Assembly: GCF_048892425.1 (NCBI RefSeq) | Contig: NZ_JBLZHU010000006.1 | Span: 124,001-188,000 of the forward strand | From: Pacificispira sp002696645 | GTDB lineage: Bacteria; Pseudomonadota; Alphaproteobacteria; UBA8366; Aestuariispiraceae | Direction of reading: 5' to 3' | DNA length: 64,000 nt | In this document: positions 26,002 to 34,234 of the stretch, piece by piece | Numbering within the stretch: position 1 is the first letter of the stretch | How the letters are laid out: every line of letters begins with the position of its first letter | Made by a program: the position numbers and the translations under genes | Notes under the pieces: model-generated | What the model saw: the letters and a program-made list of their open reading frames with translations, nothing else | The model's database searches: none | Told to the model about the DNA's origin: nothing

Positions 26002-26322
26002 ATGACTCTATTCGATGAACTTCATAGGCGCTTCCGCCATATCGCGTTCCCGGCCTTGGGGGCGTGCGTTCTCGTTTACTTTGCCTATCATACAATCCAG
26101 GGGGATCGCGGTCTGTTGTCCCTGATGCGCGTGTCCAATGAAGTGGAGCGTGCGCAGCATGCCTTGAATAATCTGCGGGAGCAGCGCCTGACCCTGGAGC
26201 ATCGTGTCGGGCTGTTGGATCGGCGCAGTCTGGATCTGGATATGCTGGAAGAACGGATGCGCCTGGACCTGCAAAAAATCCATGAGAATGAAGTCGTCAT
26301 TTTCCTGACGCCTAACAGCTAG
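26002..26322 (+). CDS. ftsB: Septum formation initiator, FtsB/DivIC family
   Basis: A 106-residue bitopic division protein. A hydrophobic segment at about residues 13-30 (IAFPALGACVLVYFAYHTI) is followed by a coiled coil of about 45-80 (VERAQHALNNLREQRLTLEHRVGLL), then LDMLEERMRLDLQKIHENEVVIFL, the family's C-terminal motif. FtsB works with FtsL and FtsQ to activate septal peptidoglycan synthesis. AAGGGG lies at 25990-25995 ahead of ATG 26002. The eno-ftsB-pdhA order is shared by many alphaproteobacteria. Confidence 0.9.
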   Translation: MTLFDELHRRFRHIAFPALGACVLVYFAYHTIQGDRGLLSLMRVSNEVERAQHALNNLREQRLTLEHRVGLLDRRSLDLDMLEERMRLDLQKIHENEVVIFLTPNS

Positions 26323-26688
26323 TCATATCGCGCCCAAGCAGTGACCTTGTATATTTGGTGGATGGGGCGTAGCTGTTAAATTCATGACAAATTATTGACC
26401 GGGTTTACGTGTGCGTCATGCTGCACTGCGTCAAAAAAAGTGTGTTTCAATCAATTCAACTTAAATTCAGTTAAGTATCACTTTATTGTGGTAAATCAAT
26501 TATTTGCCTAGGCTATTGATTTGCCCCCTGAAACCAAGTACCGATTCCAATGGATGTTTCGGGCAGGCTTGAAATCAAACGGGTTGCGCCCTTGAAACGA
26601 AAAAATTGGTCGGGCTTTCCGTGTTCATTGACCGGATGGCCCGCCGTAAATTGGATCTCTGTGAGAGACCTGAACGAGGGGACAACCG
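26323..26688 (+). promoter_or_regulatory. AT-rich leader and likely promoter region of the pdh genes
   Basis: A 366-bp stretch with no gene. It is much more AT-rich than its surroundings around 26370-26520. A weak sigma70-like pair is TTGTGG (26486-26491), 17-bp spacer, TAGGCT (26509-26514). A TTGACC at 26395-26400 is another possible -35 element without a good -10. No recognisable PdhR-type operator is visible. The end carries AACGAGGGG, the pdhA ribosome binding site. Confidence 0.4.
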
Positions 26689-27729
26689 ATGGCGAAAAAG
26701 GCGACCGCGAAACGTGCGGCTGGCAAAGCGGCTTCTAAGTCTGCACCTGCCAAGACGGCAAAAACCAGCAAAAGCGACTTGATGGATTATTATAAGAACA
26801 TGCTTCTGATCCGCCGTTTTGAGGAAAAGGCGGGGCAATTGTATGGCATGGGTCTGATCGGTGGGTTTTGTCACCTCTATATCGGGCAGGAAGCTGTCGT
26901 GACCGGCATGCAGGCCGCCACAAAAGAGGGCGATGCGGTTATCACCTCGTACCGGGATCATGGTCACATGCTGGCCTGTGGCATGGATCCGAAGGGCGTC
27001 ATGGCAGAATTGACGGGGCGTGAAGGGGGTTATTCCAAGGGCAAGGGCGGTTCCATGCACATGTTCTCCAAGGAAAAGCATTTCTATGGCGGGCATGGCA
27101 TCGTCGGTGCACAGATTCCCCTTGGCACCGGTATCGCCTTTGCCATGAAATACAATGAAACAGACAATGTCTGCATGGCCTATACCGGTGATGGCGCGAT
27201 GAATCAGGGCCAAGTCTATGAGGCTTTCAACATGGCCGCCCTTTGGAAGCTGCCGGTAATCTATGTCATTGAAAACAATAAATATGGCATGGGAACCTCT
27301 GTAGAGCGGATTTCCGCGTCGGGTGCCAATCTGCATGATCGTGGTAAGGCTTACGGCATTCCAGGCGATGAAGTGGATGGCATGGATGTGGTCGCCGTGC
27401 ATGAGGCAGCCGAAAAGGCCGTGGCACACTGCCGTGCTGGAAAAGGACCGTATATCCTGGAAATGAAGACCTATCGCTATCGCGGGCATTCCATGTCGGA
27501 CCCGGCGAAATATCGCTCAAAGGAAGAGGTCAACAAGGTGCGGTCCACCTCTGACCCGATTGACCGGGTGAAGGCAACATTGATCGATGATGGTCACGCC
27601 AGCGAGGAGGACCTGAAAGAAATCGACAAGCAGGTCAAGGCCGTCGTGTCGGATGCCGCAGATTTCGCTCAATCCAGCCCAGAGCCGGATGAGAAAGAAT
27701 TGTGGACCGACGTGCTTTTGGAAGCCTGA
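26689..27729 (+). CDS. pdhA: Pyruvate dehydrogenase E1 component, alpha subunit
   Basis: A 346-residue thiamine-diphosphate-dependent subunit that decarboxylates pyruvate as an alpha2-beta2 tetramer with PdhB. The first 27 residues are a Lys/Ala-rich extension (KKATAKRAAGKAASKSAPAK), probably flexible. The core begins DLMDYYKNMLLIRRFEEK. The TPP signature is GDGAMNQGQVYEAFNMA to VIENNKYGMGTS. The phosphorylation-loop region YRYRGHSMSDPAKYR is conserved. It is first of four co-directional genes encoding the full complex. Confidence 0.97.
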   Translation: MAKKATAKRAAGKAASKSAPAKTAKTSKSDLMDYYKNMLLIRRFEEKAGQLYGMGLIGGFCHLYIGQEAVVTGMQAATKEGDAVITSYRDHGHMLACGMDPKGVMAELTGREGGYSKGKGGSMHMFSKEKHFYGGHGIVGAQIPLGTGIAFAMKYNETDNVCMAYTGDGAMNQGQVYEAFNMAALWKLPVIYVIENNKYGMGTSVERISASGANLHDRGKAYGIPGDEVDGMDVVAVHEAAEKAVAHCRAGKGPYILEMKTYRYRGHSMSDPAKYRSKEEVNKVRSTSDPIDRVKATLIDDGHASEEDLKEIDKQVKAVVSDAADFAQSSPEPDEKELWTDVLLEA

Positions 27730-27763
27730 ACAGGCACCGCTGACAGATAAGGATATTAAATAA

Positions 27764-29146
27764 ATGGCTATTCAACTGCTGATGCCGGCGCTGTCGCCCA
27801 CAATGACCGAGGGCACCCTGGCGAAATGGATTGTGAAAGAAGGCGATACCGTTGCTGCCGGTGATGTGATGGCAGAAATTGAAACCGACAAGGCGACGAT
27901 GGAATTCGAGGCGACCGACGAGGGCGTGATCGGCAAAATCCTGGTTCCGGAAGGCACCGAAGGCGTTGCCGTCAACGAACCCATCGCGATCCTGTTGGAA
28001 GAGGGCGAAGACGCCAGCGCTGCAGAGGATGCGGCAAAGGAGGCTGAGTCTGCGCCGGCGGAAAAGAAGTCACAGTCCAGCAAGGAAGAGGCCCCGGCCG
28101 AGAAGGCACCTGCTGCACCCAAGGCGGCTGAAGCGCCTGAGCCCGAGCCGGAATGGGATGGTGCGATGAAATCCCAAACCGTGCGCGAGGCGTTGCGCGA
28201 TGCCATGGCCGAAGAAATGCGCCGCGACGGCCGGGTGTTCCTGATGGGGGAAGAAGTCGCCCAGTATCAGGGGGCCTATAAGATTTCTCAGGGTCTGCTG
28301 GATGAGTTTGGCGACAAGCGTGTGATCGATACGCCGATTACCGAACACGGCTTTGCCGGTCTGGGCGTCGGGGCGGCCTTTACAGGGTTGCGGCCGATTG
28401 TCGAATTCATGACCTTTAACTTTGCCATGCAGGCGATGGACCAGATCATCAATTCTGCGGCGAAGACCTTGTATATGTCGGGTGGTCAGATGGGGGCACC
28501 CATCGTGTTCCGGGGCCCGAACGGGGCTGCGGCGCGGGTCGGTGCCCAGCATTCCCAATGCTATGCCAGCTGGTATGCCCATTGTCCGGGCTTAAAGGTC
28601 GTATCGCCCTACAGCGCGGCGGATGCGAAAGGGTTGCTGAAATCTGCGATCCGCGATCCGAACCCGGTGATCTTCCTGGAAAACGAGATCCTGTATGGCA
28701 AGACCTTTGATGTGCCGGACACCGATGATTGGACGGTTCCGTTGGGCAAGGCAAAGATTGTTCGGTCCGGAACGGATGTCACCATCGCGGCCTTCTCCAT
28801 TATGGTTGGAAAAGCCCTGGAAGCAGCGGAGACCCTGGCAGAGGCAGGGATCAGTGCGGAGGTTATTGACCTACGCACCATTCGCCCGCTGGACACCGCG
28901 ACAGTTATCGAGTCTGTGAAGAAGACGAACAGATTGGTTTCGGTTGAAGAAGGCTGGCCCTTTGCCGGGATCGGGTCGGAATTGGGCATGATGCTGATGG
29001 AACAGGCCTTTGACTATCTGGATGCCCCGGTGGCACGGGTTGCGGGTGCGGATGTCCCGATGCCCTATGCTGCCAATCTTGAGGCCCTGGCGCTGCCACA
29101 GGCTGATCACATCGTCCAGGCGGCCCGCGCCGTTTGTTACCGCTAA
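27764..29146 (+). CDS. pdhB: Pyruvate dehydrogenase E1 component, beta subunit, with N-terminal lipoyl domain
   Basis: A 460-residue protein. Residues 1-80 are a biotinyl/lipoyl domain with the modifiable lysine K43 in IETDKATMEFEA. An Ala/Glu/Pro-rich linker spans about 85-130, and the E1-beta transketolase-like domain covers about 135-460 (VREALRDAMAEEMRRD, GEEVAQYQGAYK, TPITEHGFAGLGVG). The extra lipoyl domain on E1-beta is a known alphaproteobacterial arrangement, so both E1 and E2 can carry lipoate. It lies 34 bp after pdhA. Confidence 0.97.
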   Translation: MAIQLLMPALSPTMTEGTLAKWIVKEGDTVAAGDVMAEIETDKATMEFEATDEGVIGKILVPEGTEGVAVNEPIAILLEEGEDASAAEDAAKEAESAPAEKKSQSSKEEAPAEKAPAAPKAAEAPEPEPEWDGAMKSQTVREALRDAMAEEMRRDGRVFLMGEEVAQYQGAYKISQGLLDEFGDKRVIDTPITEHGFAGLGVGAAFTGLRPIVEFMTFNFAMQAMDQIINSAAKTLYMSGGQMGAPIVFRGPNGAAARVGAQHSQCYASWYAHCPGLKVVSPYSAADAKGLLKSAIRDPNPVIFLENEILYGKTFDVPDTDDWTVPLGKAKIVRSGTDVTIAAFSIMVGKALEAAETLAEAGISAEVIDLRTIRPLDTATVIESVKKTNRLVSVEEGWPFAGIGSELGMMLMEQAFDYLDAPVARVAGADVPMPYAANLEALALPQADHIVQAARAVCYR

Positions 29147-29167
29147 GGGCAGGAAGGGGATACGACA

Positions 29168-30538
29168 ATGGCAATCAAGATCCTAATGCCGGCGCTGTCG
29201 CCGACCATGACAGAGGGCACATTGGCGAAATGGCTTTTGAAAGAGGGCGATAGTGTTGCGTCCGGCGACGTGATGGCGGAAATCGAAACCGATAAGGCAA
29301 CGATGGAGTTTGAAGCCGTCGATGAAGGCATTATCGCCAAGATTCTGATTGAAGGCGGTACTGAGGGTGTCGCGGTCAATGAACCCATCGCGATTCTGGC
29401 CGAAGAAGGCGAAGACGTTGAAACCGCGATTGCGTCTGTAGGCGATTCCAAGCCGGAGGCTGCGGCTGCGAAAGGGTCCGAACCGGCAAAGACGGAAAAG
29501 GCGGCTGAAAAGCCTGCATCGAAAGCCGAACCCGCACCCGAGAAGCCTGCCGAGAAGCCAGCCGAAAAGCCAGCCGCATCCTCTGGGGATCGCATATTTG
29601 CCTCCCCCCTGGCGCGGCGTATGGCGGAAAATGAAGGGCTGGACCTGGCGAAACTGTCCGGGTCAGGCCCCCATGGTCGCATTGTGAAGCGTGATATTGA
29701 AGACGCCTTGTCGTCTGGTACTGGGAAGGCGACCGCCGCATCCGACACGGCGCCGGCAGATGCGCCCAAAGCAGCAGCCCCGGCAGCGGCGAAAGCAGCG
29801 GCCCCGGCGGCGGCGGTGCCCTCAGCGGATGATCCGATCTTCAAGATGCTGCCGGAGGCAGAGGCTGTCCCGCATTCCAATATGCGCAAGACCATTGCCA
29901 AGCGCCTGACAGAATCGGCCCGTGATATTCCGCATTTCACCCTGCAGGTGGATGTCGAAATCGACAAGCTGTTGGCGATGCGCAAGCAGTTGAACGAGCG
30001 GGACGGGGCGGACTACAAGATTTCCGTCAATGATTTCGTCATCAAGGCGACGGCGCTGGCCCTGACCCGTGTGCCGGATTGCAATGTCGCCTATACCGAC
30101 AGCGCGATCCTGAAGTTCGAAAAGGTCGATATGGCAATGGCGGTTGCCATAGACGGTGGACTGATCACACCGATCATCAAGGATTGCGCCTCTAAAGGTC
30201 TGGCAACGATCTCCAAGGAAGCCAAATCATTGGCTGCCAAGGCCCGCGACGGGAAACTGTCCCCGGAAGAATATCAGGGCGGCACGTTTACGATTTCCAA
30301 TCTGGGCATGTTCGGAGTGAAGACCTTTACCTCCATCATCAATCCACCTCAGGGCGGCATTCTGTCCGTCGGGGCAGGGGAGCAACGCCCTGTCGTGAAG
30401 GATGGTGCGCTGGGCATGGCCACTGTGATGTCGCTCAGCCTGGCGGTCGACCATCGCTGCATTGATGGGGCGACTGGTGCGGCCCTGGTGAAAGAACTTA
30501 AAGCGCTGATCGAAGACCCGATCGCCCTGATGCTGTGA
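29168..30538 (+). CDS. pdhC: Dihydrolipoamide acetyltransferase (E2) of pyruvate dehydrogenase
   Basis: A 456-residue E2 core protein that transfers acetyl from lipoate to CoA. It has one lipoyl domain at 1-80 (K43 in IETDKATMEFEA). A peripheral-subunit-binding domain lies around 143-178 (ASPLARRMAENEGLDLAKL, GRIVKRDI). Ala/Pro linkers flank it, and the catalytic domain covers about 225-456, ending with DHRCIDGATGA (H429, D433). The lipoyl domain is nearly the same as that of PdhB, suggesting duplication or exchange between the two genes. Confidence 0.97.
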   Translation: MAIKILMPALSPTMTEGTLAKWLLKEGDSVASGDVMAEIETDKATMEFEAVDEGIIAKILIEGGTEGVAVNEPIAILAEEGEDVETAIASVGDSKPEAAAAKGSEPAKTEKAAEKPASKAEPAPEKPAEKPAEKPAASSGDRIFASPLARRMAENEGLDLAKLSGSGPHGRIVKRDIEDALSSGTGKATAASDTAPADAPKAAAPAAAKAAAPAAAVPSADDPIFKMLPEAEAVPHSNMRKTIAKRLTESARDIPHFTLQVDVEIDKLLAMRKQLNERDGADYKISVNDFVIKATALALTRVPDCNVAYTDSAILKFEKVDMAMAVAIDGGLITPIIKDCASKGLATISKEAKSLAAKARDGKLSPEEYQGGTFTISNLGMFGVKTFTSIINPPQGGILSVGAGEQRPVVKDGALGMATVMSLSLAVDHRCIDGATGAALVKELKALIEDPIALML

Positions 30539-30551
30539 ACGGAGGCCCCTA

Positions 30552-31964
30552 ATGGCGGATACCAATTTTGATGTTGTGATTGTTGGGGGTGGTCCGGGTG
30601 GCTATGTCGCGGCGATCCGTGCGGCACAGCTGGGCATGAAGGTCGCCGTGGTGGAAGCCAACCATCTGGGCGGTATCTGTCTGAATTGGGGCTGTATCCC
30701 GACCAAGGCACTGCTGCGCTCTGCGGAAATCTATCATTACATGAAGAAGGCCAAGGATTATGGCTTAAGCTGTGACAATCCAGGCTTTGACCTGGATGCC
30801 GTGGTCAAGCGCAGCCGAGGTGTTTCCAAACAGTTGAATCAGGGTGTCGGCCATCTGTTGAAAAAGAACAAGGTTACCGTGATCGATGGCTGGGGCAAAC
30901 TGGCCGGCGGATCCAAGGGGGCCCGCAAAGTGGCGGTCACGAAGGATGGCAAGGCCGTGACGGAACTGACTGGAAAGCATGTCATCCTGGCAACCGGTGC
31001 CCGTGCCCGGGAACTGCCGGGGCTGGAGGCAGATCATAAGCTGGTCTGGACCTATAAGGATGCGCTTGTGCCCGATACCATGCCCAAGAAGCTGCTGGTC
31101 ATTGGATCTGGCGCAATCGGGATCGAATTTGCCAGCTTCTTTAATACGCTGGGCGCGGAAACCACGGTTGTCGAAGTGATGGACCGGGTGCTTCCGGTAG
31201 AGGATGCCGAAATTTCCGCCTTTGCCAAGAAAGCCTTTGAAAAGCAGGGGATGAAAATCCTGGCTGGCGCATCGGTCAAAGAGTTGAAGCGCGGTAAGGA
31301 TTCGGTGACCTGTGTCGTCGAACAGAAGGGCAAGACCCAGGAAATCACTGTCGATCGTGTGATTTCAGCGGTTGGTATCGTTGGCAATGTCGAAGATATC
31401 GGTCTGGAAGGCACCAAGATCAAAGTCGACAAAACCCATATTCAAACCAATGAATGGTCTGAAACCGATGAACCTGGTGTGTATGCCATCGGGGATCTGA
31501 CAGGCCCGCCCTGGCTTGCCCATAAGGCGGAGCATGAAGGCGTGATCTGCATTGAGAAAATTGCCGGTCTGAAGGGCGTCCATCCCCTGGCAGTGGAGCG
31601 AATTCCTGGCTGCACCTATTGCCATCCACAAGTGGCCTCTATCGGTCTTACCGAAGAAAAGGCAAAGGCGGCAGGCCATGATGTCAAGGTCGGCCGGTTC
31701 AGCTTTATCGGCAATGGGAAGGCGATTGCACTGGGGGAACCTGAAGGCCTGGTCAAGACTGTGTTCGATGCAAAGACTGGGGAGCTATTGGGTGCCCATA
31801 TGATCGGCGCGGAAGTGACCGAATTAATCCAGGGCTATTCGGTCGCAAAAACCCTGGAGACGACAGAGGAGGACTTGATGCATACGGTCTTCCCGCATCC
31901 CACATTGAGTGAAATGATGCATGAATCCGTTTTGGACGCATATGGGAAGGTCATTCATATGTAG
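30552..31964 (+). CDS. lpd: Dihydrolipoamide dehydrogenase (E3)
   Basis: A 470-residue FAD disulfide oxidoreductase that reoxidises dihydrolipoamide, reducing NAD. The FAD motif VIVGGGPGGYVAA lies at 9-21, the redox-active cysteines are C43 and C48 (GGICLNWGCIP), the NAD motif is VIGSGAIGIEFASF, and the C-terminal HTVFPHPTLSE provides the catalytic His-Glu pair. GGAGG lies 8 bp before the ATG. Being the last gene of the pdh run, it may also serve the 2-oxoglutarate complex and the glycine cleavage system. Confidence 0.97.
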   Translation: MADTNFDVVIVGGGPGGYVAAIRAAQLGMKVAVVEANHLGGICLNWGCIPTKALLRSAEIYHYMKKAKDYGLSCDNPGFDLDAVVKRSRGVSKQLNQGVGHLLKKNKVTVIDGWGKLAGGSKGARKVAVTKDGKAVTELTGKHVILATGARARELPGLEADHKLVWTYKDALVPDTMPKKLLVIGSGAIGIEFASFFNTLGAETTVVEVMDRVLPVEDAEISAFAKKAFEKQGMKILAGASVKELKRGKDSVTCVVEQKGKTQEITVDRVISAVGIVGNVEDIGLEGTKIKVDKTHIQTNEWSETDEPGVYAIGDLTGPPWLAHKAEHEGVICIEKIAGLKGVHPLAVERIPGCTYCHPQVASIGLTEEKAKAAGHDVKVGRFSFIGNGKAIALGEPEGLVKTVFDAKTGELLGAHMIGAEVTELIQGYSVAKTLETTEEDLMHTVFPHPTLSEMMHESVLDAYGKVIHM

Positions 31965-32073
31965 TTTTATCTATCTGTTTTTTATGTGGAAAATCCGATC
32001 AGGGCATTCCCCATAAATTCACAGAGTAATTAATTAAAAATTAAATAAAATTTTAGATGTTTTGTCTTCTCTG

Positions 32074-32101
32074 TTGCGCGGTTCTGTGGCACGTGTACAC
32101 T
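32074..32101 (+). promoter_or_regulatory. Candidate sigma70-type promoter ahead of the 83-residue orphan gene
   Basis: TTGCGC (32074-32079), a 16-bp spacer and TACACT (32096-32101) lie just downstream of a very AT-rich stretch (32030-32060). The predicted start site would be about 15-20 bp before the small gene at 32127. Weak consensus, so tentative. Confidence 0.35.
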
Positions 32102-32126
32102 CAGGTCAATAGGGGTAGACAAAGCA

Positions 32127-32378
32127 ATGGATATTGTTGAGAGAGGGGCCGGAACGATGAAAGCCACCGAGCATCCGCATATCGCGGAAGTTCGTCGAGA
32201 ACTGGTGTATGAAAACAATCGTTGGCGTCATCTGATGATCGTTGTGACGGACCTTTCGCTTGACCCCAGTGATCCCGGACATGATGCAAAAACATTGAAT
32301 GAAATCATCCAATTGGTCGCCAATTCCGCAATTGAAAATAACAGCGGCTATCATGGTATTGTGGTTCGCAATCCTTAA
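32127..32378 (+). CDS. Small protein of unknown function (83 aa)
   Basis: I do not recognise this protein. It is acidic, soluble and has no signal peptide or membrane segment. It contains a strand-like RHLMIVVTDLSL and ends with a second strand, YHGIVVRNP, around a helix (DAKTLNEIIQLVANSAI), which suggests a small alpha/beta fold. ATG 32127 is preceded by AGGGG at 32111-32115. An internal ATG at 32157 (73 aa) has the better spaced GAGAGGGG and may be the true start. It lies between lpd and lipA with its own candidate promoter, so a link to lipoate or pyruvate metabolism is only positional. Confidence 0.6.
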   Translation: MDIVERGAGTMKATEHPHIAEVRRELVYENNRWRHLMIVVTDLSLDPSDPGHDAKTLNEIIQLVANSAIENNSGYHGIVVRNP

Positions 32379-32532
32379 TGCGCCACCAATGATGGGCTGT
32401 TGCGCTTAAATCTAATTTTATTCTCTAAATATCATCTGTTTTTCCTACTTTATTGCGGCACAGGCTTGACCCAACCGGTGTGACTCCTCAGTTTGTGAGG
32501 CATCATGATCCGCTGAGAAAGGCGTGTTTCGC

Positions 32533-33507
32533 ATGAGTGAGCCAATAGAAAAATCAGCCGCAGCCCTGCGCCACCCAGAAAAGCGCAATCGGCCGGATAA
32601 TCCCATTCAACGCAAGCCCGATTGGATTCGGGTAAAAGCGCCGGTCAGCAAGGAATATCAGGCGACCCGCAAGATCGTTGAGGACCACAAGCTGGTCACG
32701 GTCTGTCAGGAAGCCTCATGCCCGAATATTGGAGAATGCTGGGCCAAGAAACATGCGACCTTCATGATCATGGGGGAAATTTGCACCCGTGCCTGCGCGT
32801 TTTGCAATGTCAGCACGGGACGCCCAAACAGCCTGGATGTGTTTGAACCATACCGGGTGGCCGATGCAGTCGAAAAACTGGGCCTGGAACATGTCGTCAT
32901 CACGTCGGTAGACCGCGATGATCTGGCGGATGGCGGCGCGGAACATTTCGCACAAACCATTCTTGCCATTCGGGAGAGAACCCCCGGCACGACAATTGAA
33001 ATCCTGACGCCGGACTTCAAGGGCAAGAAGGGGGCCCTGGACGTTGTCGTAGCGGCGCGCCCCGATGTCTTTAATCACAATCTTGAAACTGTGCCGCGGC
33101 TGTATCCGACAATCCGTCCCGGCGCGCGGTATTTCACCTCCTTGCAGCTGCTCTCGGAAGTGAAGGAGATGGATCCATCGATATTCACAAAATCCGGCCT
33201 GATGGTTGGATTAGGCGAAACGAAAATTGAGGTCCAGCAAGTGATGGATGACTATCGGGCAGCGGATGTCGATTTCCTGACGATTGGTCAATATCTGCAG
33301 CCGACTTTGAAACATGCCGCCCTGGACCGGTTTGTGACGCCAGATGAATTTGCGGCCTATGCCACGATGGCGCGTGCAAAGGGGTTCCTGATGGTTTCGT
33401 CCTCGCCATTGACGCGATCCAGCTATCATGCGGGTGATGATTTCCAGCGTCTGCGGGCGGCACGGGAGGCAAAGCTGGCGGCGGGGGCTCCTCATGCCGC
33501 TGAATAG
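32533..33507 (+). CDS. lipA: Lipoyl synthase
   Basis: A 324-residue radical-SAM enzyme inserting two sulfurs into protein-bound octanoyl groups to form lipoyl. The auxiliary cluster cysteines are C58, C63 and C69 (CQEASCPNIGEC), and the SAM-cluster cysteines are C84, C88 and C91 (CTRACAFC). The conserved RSSY motif occurs as RSSYHAG near the C-terminus. I choose ATG 32533 because AGAAAGG ends 11 bp upstream; GTG 32524 is in frame but too close to that site. The product serves PdhB and PdhC encoded just upstream. Confidence 0.97.
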   Translation: MSEPIEKSAAALRHPEKRNRPDNPIQRKPDWIRVKAPVSKEYQATRKIVEDHKLVTVCQEASCPNIGECWAKKHATFMIMGEICTRACAFCNVSTGRPNSLDVFEPYRVADAVEKLGLEHVVITSVDRDDLADGGAEHFAQTILAIRERTPGTTIEILTPDFKGKKGALDVVVAARPDVFNHNLETVPRLYPTIRPGARYFTSLQLLSEVKEMDPSIFTKSGLMVGLGETKIEVQQVMDDYRAADVDFLTIGQYLQPTLKHAALDRFVTPDEFAAYATMARAKGFLMVSSSPLTRSSYHAGDDFQRLRAAREAKLAAGAPHAAE

Positions 33508-33569
33508 CGCGTGTCACGTGCTTCAGCCAAATTCAATGACAATCCAATATTCAGAGCGCCCTTAACTCT

Positions 33570-34016
33570 ATGCCAAGACATGCTGAGAAACGCAGCCTGC
33601 CATATCGCGCTGAGGATATGTATTCCCTGGTCGCGGATGTCGGACGTTATCCTGAATTCCTGCCCTGGTGTCGCGCTGCCCGCATACGCAGTCAATCAGA
33701 TACCCTGTTGATTGCGGATCTTGTGATTGGGTTTAAAGGGGTGACCGAACGGTTTACCAGCCGGGTCACGCTGGATCGTGATGCCATGTTGATTAAGACC
33801 GCCTATGAAGACGGTCCTTTCAAGTATCTGGATAACAGCTGGAAATTTATAGAGAAACCCGATTCGGATGGCTGCATTGTCGAGTTTCATGTGGATTTTG
33901 AGTTTCGGTCTAAACTGTTGCAGGCAATGATAGGGCTGGTTTTCACCGAAGCTGTTCGGCGCATGGTCTCAGCCTTCGAATCCCGCGCTAAAGATTTGTA
34001 TGGCCCACAATCGTAG
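33570..34016 (+). CDS. ratA: RatA/Coq10 family START-domain protein
   Basis: A 148-residue SRPBCC/START-like protein. It shows LPYRAEDMYSLVADVGRYPEFLPWC, the N-terminal family signature, and later FRSKLLQAMIGLVFTEAVRRMVSAFESRAKDLYG. Relatives include yeast Coq10, which binds ubiquinone and supports respiration, and E. coli RatA, described as inhibiting 70S ribosome assembly. In alphaproteobacteria it regularly follows lipA, and a ubiquinone-chaperone role is the likelier one here. No partner antitoxin is next to it, which argues against a toxin-antitoxin pair. Confidence 0.88.
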   Translation: MPRHAEKRSLPYRAEDMYSLVADVGRYPEFLPWCRAARIRSQSDTLLIADLVIGFKGVTERFTSRVTLDRDAMLIKTAYEDGPFKYLDNSWKFIEKPDSDGCIVEFHVDFEFRSKLLQAMIGLVFTEAVRRMVSAFESRAKDLYGPQS

Positions 34017-34043
34017 TTTCTACAGGGGGCGTCACGCCATCGC

Positions 34044-34090
34044 CATGAACAAGAAACTGCTATTGTAGTAAGTCACGATTTCTGTTCATG
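34044..34090. other. Imperfect inverted repeat between ratA and the XRE gene
   Basis: CATGAAC-A-AGAAA (34044-34056) and TTTCTGTTCATG (34079-34090) are inverse copies, differing by one bulged base, around a 22-nt centre. There is no T-run, so this is not a classic terminator. It may fold in the ratA 3'-UTR or be a binding site. Confidence 0.35.
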
Positions 34091-34149
34091 ATGGCCCGGA
34101 TAGACCAACAGCGAAACTTGCGCCCAGAATTCTAGTGCCATGCGATATC

Positions 34150-34178
34150 TTGTGGCCTTTCGCCGAGTCATGTATCTC
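34150..34178 (+). promoter_or_regulatory. Candidate promoter of the XRE regulator gene
   Basis: TTGTGG (34150-34155), a 17-bp spacer and TATCTC (34173-34178) form a plausible sigma70 promoter. Its start site would fall about 7-10 bp downstream, right at the edge of the 23-bp palindrome at 34188. Confidence 0.4.
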
Positions 34179-34187
34179 ATACACATT

Positions 34188-34210
34188 AAACTAGGGATTA
34201 TCCCTAGTTT
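34188..34210. promoter_or_regulatory. 23-bp perfect palindrome, probable XRE operator
   Basis: Arms AAACTAGGGAT (34188-34198) and ATCCCTAGTTT (34200-34210) are exact inverse complements around one central T. The site lies 25 bp upstream of the GTG start of the helix-turn-helix gene and just after its candidate promoter. This is where an autorepressor would block transcription. A dimeric HTH protein is the obvious candidate ligand (inference). Confidence 0.7.
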
Positions 34211-34234
34211 CGACGCAGTGTGGGAGGGATGCCG

